From positions 7,111,081-7,175,080 of the forward strand of contig NC_049982.1 in NCBI RefSeq assembly GCF_000003815.2: a stretch of DNA of 64,000 bases. The letters run 5' to 3'. The stretch comes from Branchiostoma floridae (lineage: Eukaryota; Chordata; Leptocardii; Amphioxiformes; Branchiostomatidae). The notes under the pieces were generated by a model that saw nothing but the letters and a program-made list of their open reading frames with translations, was not told the origin of the DNA and made no database searches. Numbering within the stretch: the first letter of the stretch is position 1; each line of letters starts with the position of its first letter. This document shows, in pieces, positions 46,401 through 57,073 of this stretch. The position numbers and the translations under genes were made by a program.

Positions 46401-48700
46401 TGTATTTCTATGGTATTGAACTTTCAGCTACTACATGTAAGCCCCCTCCCCCATCCACTTGAAGAATTCTGTAACAAGCACCATGGTCCCTAGTTAGAGT
46501 TCAGAAGTGGTCTTGCTTTTTAATGTAAATGTTGGGAGAATCAAAATTGTAAAAGTGAACTGGGTGTATAATGACTATGACCAGCAATTCTCACGAAGTA
46601 ATTTATGAAACAAACTCCAGTTCACCTACATGTGTGCTCTTTAAAGCCAGTTTTCTCTGGCCAAATTTGGACCTGCCTAAACCACAGAAGTTTGACATAA
46701 CTCAACAAGAGTTTCACATTGTGTGATAACATGGATAGACCAGTACCAGAACCTCTGTATTTTTCCATAGGAATTTGATGTCAGACCTTTGACAACGTAG
46801 ATTGCCTTGTGAACCTGTAAAGCTGGTATGGTACAAACAAACATTCTTCCACACAGTGTCCTGACCCAGTGAACATGGCCTCTTCCATGCACCGCTGCCC
46901 ACCCCTGCATCGATAATGCCAAAGTCCATGAATGTGTCCTTGTGAAACGGGCTATCCCAAATGAAGGGGTAAAAAAGTCAAAGTGTTATTTGCTAAATTC
47001 TAGACCACTACAATGAAATTCCAGGGGTAAGCATGGTTTTTACTCTATTCACCAAGTTTCAGTGTTAGATAGAAGCTGATATTTCTGCCTTGCTGTCACT
47101 AATAAACCTCTTCATGGTTTGTGTTTTACACCTAAGCATCTGCTGTTCCCATGTCTTTGTTAACAATGCGATATACCCTGCTACTAGTAATACTGTACAT
47201 GAGTAGCCTGAGAGCCGTCCTTGCTCAGCTTGTGTCTGCTGAACAACGAAAGTTGCAGCAGAGACAAACTACTCAAGGATTGCTTTCAGACTTACCTTCA
47301 CCAAAGTGGAAAACTGAAGAATAATCTGTCAAAATTGTAAGGTTAGCAGAACACCTGTAAAATTTATGCTGAATTAGAGAAAGCAGGAAAGACTTGTGAT
47401 GTTTGGATAGATGATGGTGTCAATCATGCATTTGATTGCAGGGTCACTCAAATTCAAATCGGCAAATTTCATTGGGTGGTAGATTCAGTCACCAAAGCCA
47501 GCCACTACAGTCCAGCATGACTTCTAGCTCATACATTTGACAGAGGATCACCTGTGAACATTGCTATCTATGAACATTTAGTGTACCCCCCCCCCCCCAC
47601 CAAGGAAGTTAGATATAGGTAGTTCAAACATGACAGTCATTGAAACACAAACATTGATACAAAATTCTCTGACAGCTTGATAAAACAAACGTAAAACAAA
47701 CGCAGTACAAAACATTCCAAAGCTTGCACACTACCTCGCACCTCCAGCCCTAACCTATAAGCCAAGAAGTTATAGCCAGTGTCCGTCCATTCATTCTTGA
47801 AACAGTAAAAACCCAAGACACCGCAGTTTCACATGTATACCATGTATGCAACTTAATTGTTGGCAATTTCTCTAAGGCAAAGGTTATACACATATGATTA
47901 ATATTTGATCAGCTGCAATGATTTTGTGTATTGTTTTCCCCACATCTACAGTGAGGCAGCTCATAGAAATGCACAGTTTTATCAACATTGTTTTTCATGG
48001 CTTACTTCTTGCATGCTATGTCAACCAGCTGTATGTAACTCAAGCAGATGATAGGGGTTGATATCACCAGCTAATCTCTACATTATGTAAAGTTTGGTTC
48101 AGTACTTCATGCCTCTTTGTTAGGACAAGTTTCAGTTTAGTTCAGGTTTTATTTACCTTGTTCTACCTCTGTATTAGTTAAGTTCAGTTTATTTCAGTTG
48201 AACGTTTACTGTTCCATTTTCATTGGTATGCTAGATGTAGCCTTACCTCAACATTGCTGTGTACTGTGTGTTGGGGGGTTCAGAAATACCGGGGAAGTTT
48301 GATGTGCCACCTATGTGGACCACTTGCTCATAGTTGTATTAGAAAAGATGGCCAAGTCGTTCATAGTTGTATCAGAAAAGATGGCCAAGTCTCCATGTAT
48401 GTAAGATTCTCAATGTGCTCTACAATATATAAAGTCCAGGTTGGATGGAATTCTACAGACTTATGATTACATGTACATACATGTCACACTGCTGTTTCTG
48501 AATGGAGATTTTAATATAGAGCATTTTATTTTATATCCGCTCTTAAAAAGTGTACGGAATTGTTGGGTCGCCAGTCCAGGGTATTGCACAGTGTTCCTAT
48601 TACAGAGGAAAAGTGACCCAGTGGTTCTCCCATTTGTGTGTAATGTCTATTTGCTGTAATAAAAGAAAACAAGGCATTCTGTGTCTGTGTTGAAGTTTGT
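43497..48700 (+). other. Probable long SoxD 3'UTR
   Basis: There is no further exon, and the AT-rich sequence runs without a large repeat until a strong AATAAAA at 48658-48664 followed by a GT-rich stretch. An earlier AATAAA is at 47101. SOX5/6 mRNAs often have multi-kilobase 3'UTRs. A 33-bp tandem repeat (AGAAAAGATGGCCAAGT) lies at 48330-48390. The true end is inferred. Confidence 0.45.
48658..48663 (+). terminator. Candidate SoxD poly(A) signal
   Basis: AATAAA, followed about 20 bases later by CTGTGTCTGTGTTG and TTTGTTGTG, a canonical GU-rich downstream element. No other plus-strand gene lies between it and SoxD exon 7. Confidence 0.45.
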
Positions 48701-48817
48701 TGTGCATTGTATGAATACACGCAAATACAACATTGATTTTGTCTATATGATACAGAGCTTATTCAATTTATTTGAAGCAGTGTTGTAGAAATTTAGCTAC
48801 AATGACAATGTTGATCC

Positions 48818-49131
48818 AGCCTAATATCCAGCCGTATTGTACTCTCCAAGCAGAGGTTAGGATCCGGCTGTTTTTTAAGGGTTTTTTAGTCGTTTTTATC
48901 GGGCTTTCTAATTTTTTTTTATATCTTGCTGTGTCAAAACCTAACCTCTGCAAGCAGTCGCAATTTTCAAATACAGAAAAAAATGACAAAAAAAAACGTT
49001 AAAACACAGCCGGGGCCTAACCTCTGCTTGGAGAGTACCGTATTGTAGCTCCCAAGTCTCTTCTGTCCTCTCTGCAAATACGGAGCGGACAACAGAGATT
49101 CGTGAGCTATGATACCGCTGGATACCAGGCT
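48818..49131. mobile_element. Hairpin MITE interrupted by another MITE
   Basis: The outer ends AGCCTAATATCCAGCCGTATT and (reverse) AGCCTGGTATCCAGCGGTAT are inverted repeats and match the element at 7480-7586. The inner copy at 48840-49037 splits it, and CCGTATTG is repeated on both sides of the insert as its target duplication. Confidence 0.8.
48840..49037. mobile_element. 198-bp MITE with CTCTCCAAGCAGAGGTTA ends, nested in another element
   Basis: TACTCTCCAAGCAGAGG at the left and CCTCTGCTTGGAGAGTA at the right are perfect inverted ends. An internal CCTAACCTCTGCAAGCAG at 48938-48956 looks like a third, inner end, so the element may be a composite of two copies. Confidence 0.85.
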
Positions 49132-49450
49132 AAAGTTGGCCACCCACAGAGAATATAATCAGTTTCGCCAGGCCAACGTTAACGTTCTTTCGCGTTATAT
49201 ATAACATTTCATCTGTAATCCAAATGATTTTGATTACGGAAGGAATGGGAAAATCTCGATTCATTCAAGACCATAATCAAGTTAACAAATTCTTCAACAG
49301 TTAGCTTTACGTCAGTTAAAGTTCAGAGAAAATACAGGTTATTGCGCAGTGCGTGGGAGGATGGACACAATCAAGGAAAATTGTAGCTTCGATGATTTCA
49401 AATGCTAATACTATGGAAGAAAATTGAGATCATTGGCAGCAAAATAACTT

Positions 49451-49531
49451 GGCAGCGGTGGGATTCGAACCCACGCCTCCGAAGAGACTGGTGCCTAAAA
49501 CCAGCGCCTTAGACCGCTCGGCCACGCTACC
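49451..49531 (-). tRNA. tRNA-Leu (anticodon TAG)
   Basis: 81 nt on the minus strand. The acceptor GGTAGCG pairs with CGCTGCC (with G-T), the A box is TGGCCGAGCGGT, the anticodon arm is CTGGT-TTTAGGC-ACCAG, there is a long variable arm, and the B box is GGTTCGAATCC. It differs from the two tRNA-Leu(AAG) genes nearby by one base, at position 34. No CCA is encoded, as expected for a eukaryote. Confidence 0.95.
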
Positions 49532-49781
49532 TACATGCTAAGTGAGCAAAGACATAACCTCATGGAGAATACTTTTGAATCCTTGAATAAAAATGAAAAG
49601 TTTGAAATTAATGGCGCCATACACCGAGTTTGCGTGCCTGGCGTAACACATATTCGCAGGCACCCGGCACGACAGCAGTTGGTTCCGTTACTATTACACC
49701 GAACCACCTGTAACATCTAACCTTTGCACATCTATAAACTATACGCGTTAATCAAGCTACTAGTATATATATATATATATA

Positions 49782-49835
<54 letters not shown>

Positions 49836-50072
49836 AGATACTCAATCGATACATGTAATTTCATAAATGTGCATTAAACCGTTATACTTCAGTACCACAA
49901 ATTTCAGTTGTCATCGTGCAAAGTAGTAATTTGTCCGTAACGGCTTTCAGCTTGTAGAATGATTCAGTTTGAAATGTAACCACAGTTTCAATGTTGGCCT
50001 GAATCCAGAGTGATTAATGATAGGGGCGAGAGGTTTTGAACCATTGCCAACACTATCAAACAAAAGCAAAAT
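49532..50072. other. Spacer with a (TA)n microsatellite
   Basis: Holds the long TA dinucleotide repeat at 49763-49831. Nothing else recognised. Confidence 0.6.
49763..49831. repeat. (TA)n microsatellite, about 69 bp
   Basis: Alternating T and A, interrupted once by ACTA near 49783. It can extrude a cruciform and is likely to vary in length between individuals. Confidence 0.95.
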
Positions 50073-50144
50073 GATTCCGCCCGGGATCGAACCGGGGACC
50101 TTCTGCGTGTTAGGCAGATGTGATAACCGCTACACCACGGAATC
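50073..50144 (-). tRNA. tRNA-Val (anticodon AAC)
   Basis: 72 nt on the minus strand. The acceptor GATTCCG pairs with CGGAATC, the D arm is TGGTGTAGCGG, the anticodon arm is TCTGC-CTAACAC-GCAGA, and the T arm is CCCGG-TTCGATC-CCGGG. All stems pair. The closest known form is the metazoan tRNA-Val(AAC). Confidence 0.96.
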
Positions 50145-50710
50145 TGGATGAGAATCGTCCCAAGATATTGATGTGAAGAATATACAGTTGTGCTATTACT
50201 CCCCTCTCCTGTGTGTGATATATTGCAAGGACCAGACTGGTGATGATGATGCAATAGTGATATTGCGCCATCTTGCATCATCCATAATAAACTCATTTCT
50301 CTGCAGCCATAAATACTGGTAAATTTATTAGATTTGATCATATGGATGACATCCGCGCGCGCATCAATTTTCGACCGTTTCCAAAACTAAGGATAAAAAA
50401 AGTTTTCAACCATGCTATACAAAACAGGTGCAAATACTTGCTGTAGATAAAAAAAAGTATATCGGAGGCTAACAACGTTTTTAAGCAAGGAAAAGTTCAA
50501 CATTAGCATCGAAAACCTTTGAAAACGTTAACAAGTCGCTTCCTCCAGCTCCACAGCTATCAATTTTGAAATATTTGATTTTCTTATTCTTTTTTTGCAT
50601 TTGCAACATTTAAATCCGGTCTAAGAATGAGTTGACGGCTTGTACTTAAAATTTCGGCCTTGTTTTAGACTCAAACAGAGCACTGTGCTAATTGTTTCAC
50701 TTGACATGTA
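50145..50710. other. Spacer between tRNA genes
   Basis: AT-rich, no feature recognised. The six bases before the next tRNA-Leu (CATGTA) are the same in front of all three tRNA-Leu genes, so the duplicated unit is slightly larger than the gene. Confidence 0.5.
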
Positions 50711-50791
50711 GGTAGCGTGGCCGAGCGGTCTAAGGCGCTGGTTTAAGGCACCAGTCTCTTCGGAGGCGTGGGTTCGAATCCCACCGCTGCC
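50711..50791 (+). tRNA. tRNA-Leu (anticodon AAG)
   Basis: 81 nt. The anticodon arm is CTGGT-TTAAGGC-ACCAG and the long variable arm is GTCTCTTCGGAGGC. Identical in sequence to the copy at 57532-57612. Confidence 0.96.
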
Positions 50792-51159
50792 ATGGCATTT
50801 CTTTTGCTTCGGAATGGCTTGCGCTGATTCAAAGTTGTCTTGATTCAAAATACATGCCGTCTTGTCCAGTATGTATAGTTTTACATAATTGCTAATTTCA
50901 CATTATTAACTCGCATGATGATGATGAATGACTGCAACTTTCATCACCATGAATTACAAATCATTACTACTTTATTGCTTATTGTAAAGTTCCATATGAA
51001 TTGCCCATCAAAACACGATATTATCCTCGAGTCCAATGCGTCTTTTCTTTTCGTCAAATTTTTGAAACACACAATGACGCTCTAGATCATGCCTTTGAAG
51101 TAACCGAATGATGTAATGGAATTGGAACTGATGCCAACACTATTGAACTAAAGCAAAAT

Positions 51160-51231
51160 GATTCCGCCCGGGATCGAACCGGGGACCTTCTGCGTGTTAG
51201 GCAGATGTGATAACCGCTACACCACGGAATC
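51160..51231 (-). tRNA. tRNA-Val (anticodon AAC)
   Basis: Identical over 72 nt to the copy at 50073-50144, with matching flanks (AGCAAAAT before and CTGGATGA after on the plus strand). A recent duplicate. Confidence 0.96.
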
Positions 51232-52223
51232 TGGATGAAAACTTTCTGCAATGATATCGCTATTGATATCAGAAATATTCTATATTTCTTCGAACGTTTC
51301 TACCTTCTTGCTTTTTTAAAATCATACATAGCTGGTATTGTGTTGCCAGCTACTCAGCGTAATGCTGAAATAGATAAATTTTTAATGAAAAGGGGCGTGG
51401 TATTATAACTTATTGTGTGACGCCATCATGACTTCATAAACCATTTAAGAGTTATTTTCTTGCAATAAGGTACTTCAAAAAGATATCAAGGTCCGCACTT
51501 AGCGGCATTTTACAACACCTAAAACTTAACGCATTCCAACCTCCCATCTTTTTTCGATTATACCCAACTCAGTTCCAGTGCCGATCGGACGGTGGCGCTT
51601 GTATTCTGAAGTTGTCTGAAGATGTTGGAGACTGCGTCAGGAGATATCTGATAACAAGCATATTTCCTACAGAAGAACTTCTTGTTCTTTCTTTCACACA
51701 ATATATACTTAATACAAAATTGAGTAAAAAAACCTTTTAGCAACTGAATTATGAGATTTTGTGAAACGATCGAACATTTGAGACAGTTCACTGTCTTTCG
51801 ATAGTGACGAAGTACATGTAACTTTTGTATTGAGTTATCTGAATTTTAGTAAATTGAATGTCCAAACGTCATCAACGTGTCAAGCAATGAAATAAAAATA
51901 ACTAGTGACTGAATGTCTTTATTTCGATTACAACGACGCACATATATAGCCAGAAGACACATACGAATATAATACACACGTAATAAGTCATGTACTCTGT
52001 GCGGTGACTGCCAGACATGCCATGACGTTGTTGTTGGTGTTGTATTTTCTGTCTGAAGCTGAATTACAATTATTTCTATGGCTGGCGTCAAACATTGCGC
52101 CCGCGCTTCAACACTTCGATAACTTCATGATAATATTCGAAAGCAGTTGCAATATCGTCAGCCACATCGGTCTCCTGATACACACGCTAAGACCTGACTA
52201 CTAGGCCAACCCGCAAACTCCTA
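51232..52223. other. Intergenic, nothing recognised
   Basis: AT-rich DNA between the tRNA group and the CHK-like gene. Frames of 60-80 codons lack support. Confidence 0.45.
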
Positions 52224-52410
52224 CGTTCCAAACCGGGGCCCGGCCGGGCAACTTTCGGGAACGAAAAGTATGAAAGTATAAAAGACACCAAACTATACAA
52301 GACGTAAAGAGGAGAGTCGTGTTCATTATTTGTGGATATTTTTTACGTATAGATTTCTATTTTTCGTTTCCACAAACAACCAGACCGGGCCCAGGTTTGG
52401 AAATGTAACG
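52224..52410. mobile_element. Hairpin MITE, copy A of a pair
   Basis: The left TTCCAAACC-GGGCCCGG-GGGAACGAAAA block and right TTTTCGTTTCC-CCGGGCCCAGGTTTGGAA block are inverted repeats. It is followed after 20 bp by a related element. Confidence 0.7.
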
Positions 52411-52430
52411 TTAGCCTAATGCTCAGGACA

Positions 52431-52624
52431 CATTTCCAACAGTATGCCCGACCGGGCAGTTATCGCGGGAACCAAGGCTATTACTGGTATCTATAAGACA
52501 ACAAAACATATGCACTAGATACTCAACAGGTAGTCATGAGCATGATTTGTGTATCTTTCTTGTGCACAAACCTTTATTTTTCGTTCCCGCAAACAGCTCG
52601 GCCAGGCCCCGGTTTAGAAATGCG
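52431..52624. mobile_element. Hairpin MITE, copy B of a pair
   Basis: Same architecture as the neighbour: CATTTCCAA-GACCGGGCAG-CGGGAACC on the left and TTCGTTCCCGC-GGCCAGGCCC-GGTTTAGAAATG on the right. Read on the minus strand it contributes an AATAAA at 52573-52578, 100 bp past the stop codon of the CHK-like gene. Confidence 0.7.
52573..52578 (-). terminator. Candidate poly(A) signal of the CHK-like gene
   Basis: AATAAA on the minus strand about 100 nt after the stop codon at 52678, lying inside the inverted-repeat element. It is the first good hexamer downstream. Confidence 0.4.
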
Positions 52625-52677
52625 ACCATACCATGTAAGGTGGCTAACGTAAGTCAAAACCACGGAAATACGACCCT

Positions 52678-52844
52678 TTAGAGAACTCCCCACTCCTTGA
52701 TCTCCTGAATCATCCGCAGGAAGTCTGGGTCCGGGCGCAGGACAATCTCCATCCGCATGACGCGGCTGAACACCCCGTACAGACAGTCGGTCTGGAAGTC
52801 TGCCTTCAGCTGTTCCAGTGTGTAGCTCTGTAGGTCCGAGGGGT
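52678..52844 (-). CDS. CHK-like gene, exon 3 (C-terminus)
   Basis: Acceptor CTCTTCTAG. Encodes PSDLQSYTLEQLKADFQTD then CLYGVFSRVMRMEIVL and ends EIKEWGVL before TAA at 52680-52678. Confidence 0.88.
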
Positions 52845-54922
52845 CTAGAAGAGAGGTATCGTTTTGAGCGTGTCTGTCTGTCTCCGTGCTTCTGTCTATT
52901 TGTGGTCAGCAATGCTAGTAACTCAAGAACATCTGAATGGATTGTGATGATATTCAATATGTAGGTATGTATCAGCAAGACAAAGCTCAAGGTCGATTTT
53001 TGTCCTTATGGTGGCTTTTCTTGGTTTGCAGCGGAACCATACCAATTTCTGTAATATTAAAACGTGGTGGGCTGTTTGGTGGCGAATAGCTTTTGAGATT
53101 ATTTGTACGTTTGAGCCACTCAGCAGCTTTCTATGGGACTGGAGATGCAGGGGAGTTAATGTTAAAATCAAAGATGATATCGATTACTGAACAAAAGAAC
53201 GACGGTCAGTGTGCATGATACTTTGGATGCCGGTAACATCTGTGTAGTGACGATTTTACCGTTTTGCCCCAGCGTGTCCTGCAGCTGTTGGTGATAGTGC
53301 GCCAGGATGGCGTCCCTGTGGTTGTGGAAGACGTCCCAACCCGCGGAACAGAGGAACAGCATGGCCAGGTCATAGGTCGGCGGCACGTACTGGATCACCT
53401 GCCAGTCCACCAGTTTTACCGCTGTGGGCACGTCTCCGTCGTACTTCTCAGGTGGGAATAAAAAAAATAACACCATCAGATCATGCAGAACAGTTTTCAA
53501 TGACACTGCAACAGAACTTAAATTAATATTCTGTTTGTCGTATGGTCTGAACAAGGGCATTGGTCTAAACAAGAATGTTATATGACGTCCTTGGTCTGAA
53601 CATGCACTGGTCATGATATTTGGGTTGCGAATAGCTTTGGAACTTGGGAAGAAGTGGTGATGGCTTGAGGTCCCAAGCAGTTTGTTTTAATAGCAGGTGT
53701 GAACTTCGTGATGACTTCGATGCAGCCTGATAACTCGAAAGGCATGGGTTGATTTTCCTGGCTTTAGGCTAGGATGGAAAGCAGGTTGGGACTAACAAAT
53801 TACTTTGCATGATCAATAAATGTTATATACTCCATTTTAGATGATATGTAAGTTATCCTACACCATGTATACATAAATGTTCTTTTAATGTATTGTCTAT
53901 GTGTTTGTCAGCAGGGCTAGCCCTTTGTAATAGCCGTAGGCTAGTTGGGCAGCCCTGGCTGTGTGTTCTGTGCAGCCAAACCAATAAATAAATAAATAAA
54001 ATAAAATAAACTTCCTAGTAAAATTTTCTAAAGCAGTTGGTGAAATATGAAGTGAAAATTTACAGAAACGCCATAACAAACGTTGGCTGTTACGCCTGGC
54101 ATTTTAAATATTTAAAACAAACGTTACCTTGATCATGATGTTGTTAGTCCAGCAGTCTCCATGGTTGAGAACCCTGAGTCTCGAGCTTTTTCTGTCTGCC
54201 AGGTCTTCCAGAAATCTCTGGACGTTGACGACCTTCTCCAGACGGAATAACAGGTCTTTCTCCTCCGGAAACGCTTCTGCGAACGTCTTCAATCCTTTCT
54301 TGCAGAGATGGGCAACCACTGGCGGGGAGAATGGTCCAAATGTGCACTTCTCCGGGAGGGGGACGCCCGACCGAACATCCAGCCGGTGTGACAGGCCGTG
54401 CAACTGCGCCAGGGCCCCGACTGTCAGCATCATCTCCTCACGGCCCAGCGGCTGGAGGTCGGGTTTTATGGAGAACCCCTGAGTTTTTAGGTTCTCCATA
54501 ACCCTGACGGACACCATGGAGCTCGGGTCGGTGGCGGCGAAGTAGCATTTCGGGAGGAAGAAGGAATCATCAAAAGGGCGATGGTCGTCGGCAGCCACAG
54601 ACAGGAGCTCCGGAACTACACGGGAATAGAACACTATCTCTACCCTCTCATAGTCTATTAGGTTATCCCTTGGGCAGAGTGTGGATGATAAGTCCGTAAG
54701 TTTAGCGACGAGACTGTAACACTGACTTGTACCATTCCTGGTTCCTAAGGCATCAAAAGCGACGATGTTGGCCATGAATCCCTCTCCTTCGCCGATTCGT
54801 CCCTTTACATAGACGTCTGTGATGGTGACACCAAGGAGGTCCCGCTGCAGTACCTGTTGCACCCAGGAGGGGGCGATGTCTTCAGCAGACTCCGGGATGA
54901 TGAGTTTGCCTGATGTTGCCAT
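52678..54922 (-). CDS. CHK/EcKinase-like phosphotransferase, complete, 3 exons
   Basis: Exons on the minus strand: 54922-54128, 53443-53260, 52844-52678 (795 + 184 + 167 nt, 381 aa, all in phase). The fold is that of small-molecule kinases of the aminoglycoside phosphotransferase/choline kinase group (CHK kinase-like, ecdysteroid kinase, DUF1679), which transfer phosphate from ATP to a small hydroxylated substrate in the cytosol. Visible: an N-terminal lobe with GEGEGFMANI (glycine-rich loop position), YSLVAK (likely ATP-contact lysine), the catalytic-loop motif HGDCWTNN (H254, D256, N261) and the metal-binding D278 in KLVDWQ. Length is normal for the family. The start MATSGKLIIP is the first ATG of the open frame. 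The physiological substrate is unknown; members act on ecdysteroids in insects, which does not carry over by default. The exon-2 acceptor could lie 3 nt earlier, adding one Lys. Confidence 0.9.
53260..53443 (-). CDS. CHK-like gene, exon 2
   Basis: Begins YDGDVPTAVKLVDWQ, continuing the kinase core after the catalytic loop, and contains YVPPTYDLAMLFLCS, the usual DL-x-x-FL block of the family. Donor AAAACG/GTAAAA. Ends in phase 1. Confidence 0.88.
53925..54004 (+). repeat. Probable retroposon 3' tail in CHK-like intron 1
   Basis: GGGCAGCCCTGGCTGTGTG followed by CCAATAAATAAATAAATAAA, an AATA-repeat tail of LINE/SINE type. Confidence 0.5.
54128..54922 (-). CDS. CHK-like gene, exon 1 (residues 1-265)
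   Basis: Carries the N-lobe, the linker and the catalytic loop HGDCWTNNIM. Donor ATCAAG/GTAACG is at 54127. Phase 0. Confidence 0.9.
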
Positions 54923-55576
54923 TGCGTTCCGTAATCACGGAGATTAGATAAATCTGTCGATCACAAACCAATACAAAGGATCAAACGTCAAAATGGTTTC
55001 CAGATACGTTTGTGTTTTTCAAAAGAAGATGAAGTAATGGAGATGTCTATGACATGGCGGGGAATATGTTGTTCTTTGCCCGCAAATATCGTATTCCTAG
55101 CTATAGTTATAATGCGTTGCTCGAAGCACGTTGACAAAACTTATAAAGAGGTGATTTACGGATTGCTTTACTAAGATCCACTCATTTTCACTTGGTGGAG
55201 ATTAGGATTGGTGCATGCAAGGTCATCGTTCTATTTACCGTCATTATACCTCCTCAGGTTCTACGCCATTCGCTGAGCATCACTTTCATCTACCTTAAAG
55301 GACAATCTAATTTGCAGAGCTTAGCTTTAGAAGTAAGCATGGACGTATTCAGCATCAAAAGGTTTGCGTAATACATGTCAATAGCAGAAAGTTTGGAATT
55401 TGAATTTTTAGACACCTATACTTGTATACGTAGTATACAATTCAGATACTTGTATATGTTTGTATACCTTGTTGTATAACAATACAACTAACTATACTTG
55501 TATACCTTTCTTGTTTATCACCTCACACTCGGCGGTTCATCGCTTTTGTGACATGCCTACGTCGTAAACTAGGCCA

Positions 55577-55872
55577 AGGTCAGGTCTTGGGCATGGTGGT
55601 ATGGTCACAGGTCACCATGAGCCTTCGCACTCAAAACTCTTGATCCGACTGTCCTGTACGATGTCAGTAGAGATCCCGGATCGATGTTCGCAGGTCACCG
55701 AACTCTGTCTAATGAATAGAACATGGTAGATTTTGAAATTCCGTGACCTTCAGGCCGTCGTTGTTAGTACGCCGGTTTATGCGATATGGAATGTCGAGAG
55801 AAGGGGTCAAGGTCGTCCGCACTGTCAGCTGGGTAAATATGACCTGCAAGCAGATGTTTGGGTGGAAGGTCA
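55577..55872. promoter_or_regulatory. Cluster of AGGTCA nuclear-receptor half-sites
   Basis: Perfect AGGTCA (either strand) lies at 55577, 55609, 55692, 55744, 55840 and 55867. Near matches give paired arrangements: TGGTCA-c-AGGTCA at 55602-55614 is a DR1, and GGGTCAAGGTCG at 55804-55815 is a DR0. Another AGGTCA is at 55220. The cluster is 650-950 bp upstream of the CHK-like start codon and 2.2-2.5 kb past the 3' end of the P450. Confidence 0.45.
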
Positions 55873-56669
55873 TGGCGTTTTCAAGCTGCATGTGTTTCTA
55901 TTAAAACTACTGGCATCTGGAGCCGCAAACTAAACATTAGCTGCCAACATATCCCGACATCGCGATTGGGCAGCTCGAAACGTCACTTAGGTTTCGTTCC
56001 GCCATCTCCTAGTACTCGGATATCAAGTCAACAACAACACTTGATCAATTACTAAATATGATATGAACTGAAAGTCAATTATTAAGTTGCGTTACAAACG
56101 CAGTGTACTTAGTACCTTCTTCACCCTTCAGCGTTCTTGGCTAACAGTGGTGATATAGGGAAACCGGGCCTTCCTTTCGCGTGTTGTCGACGATACGTTC
56201 GGCGCCGACAGGCACGTCACCTCAGCTCACCTCTTGCTTAGTCTTCACTAGTGCTGCGTTGTTTGACACGGAAGTCAGGCCTTACTTTTTTTATCAACAC
56301 AAGCACGAATGTCGGCTATTGTTTCTGCAGATAGGATATGGCATGTCGATAGCTTTGAACCGTTGTCTTCCTGCTAAAAAGCCTCGAACATGCCTCCGCA
56401 AGGGTCTACGACCGGAAATGGTGGAGTCGGTAAACAACAGCGGATTGTACTGCTGGCATGCTACGTCATCGCCGATAGCCTATCACCAGGCTGAGAACGG
56501 GAACTTTGAACCATTACGCACTAGCTCTCCAAGCAGATGTTGGTAGGAAATGCTGTTACGTTGTTCGCTCGTAGCTAGGAATTCACTTTATTTTGCCACA
56601 GAAATGGCCAGCTATAGTTATGAATCTAGGAATGGCCGACATGCTCGAATTATCCTCTTCCAAAGTTGA

Positions 56670-56920
56670 CGACAAAAGGCCTATTGCAGTTCCAAATAAA
56701 ACCGAAGGGGGCTCAATCCTTTATCGCTGGCTGTCTGCCCCAAGAGCTTCCTACCATCAGAATGTTCCGATGCATATTTAAGCTAATTGTGTAGAAAGCA
56801 GCTTTGGTGGGAGTATGGCATAATGTAGATGCTTCCTCCTTCCCCACAAACATATCATTATCAAATACTATTCACGGCAAGGATCGCTCTACTTCTCGAG
56901 TTGTGCGCTTCACGGACACA
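56670..56920. repeat. Diverged copy of the SoxD-intron repeat family
   Basis: GCAGTTCCAAATAAAACCG, GGGGGCTCAA, CTGTCTGCCCCAAGAGCTTCC and TTCTCGAGTTGTGC match, in order, the 38650-38890 part of the element at 37590-38968. Confidence 0.6.
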
Positions 56921-57001
56921 CCCGGAATTACTAGTAAGTAGTATACTAATAATTTATACCATTCGAAGGTAATCATGGCATGTCATACCACAAAACAAAA
57001 T

Positions 57002-57073
57002 GATTCCGCCCAGGATCGAACCGGGGACCTTCTGCGTGTTAGGCAGATGTGATAACCGCTACACCACGGAATC
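57002..57073 (-). tRNA. tRNA-Val (anticodon AAC), variant
   Basis: Same as the other tRNA-Val genes except one base in the T stem, which turns a G-C pair into G-T. Otherwise intact. The 5' flank (CAACTG before the gene on its own strand) differs from the shared CATCCA flank of the other three. Confidence 0.94.

Larger units (their letters stand above)
54923..57001. other. Region upstream of the CHK-like gene
   Basis: Contains the nuclear-receptor half-site cluster (55577-55872), a TTGTATAC-rich stretch at 55420-55505 and a diverged dispersed repeat at 56670-56920. Loose MITE-end fragments (AAGCAGATGTT) lie at 55847 and 56530. No exon recognised. Confidence 0.5.

Noticed and set aside
49988-50341. 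Frame containing PWCSGYHICLTRRRSPVRSR, also at 59160-59366
   Set aside because: Translation through a tRNA-Val gene; not a protein.
50621-50848. Frame containing GGIRTHASEETGALNQRLRP, also seen at 57388-57633
   Set aside because: It is the antisense translation of a tRNA-Leu gene; the repetition reflects the tRNA copies, not a protein family.
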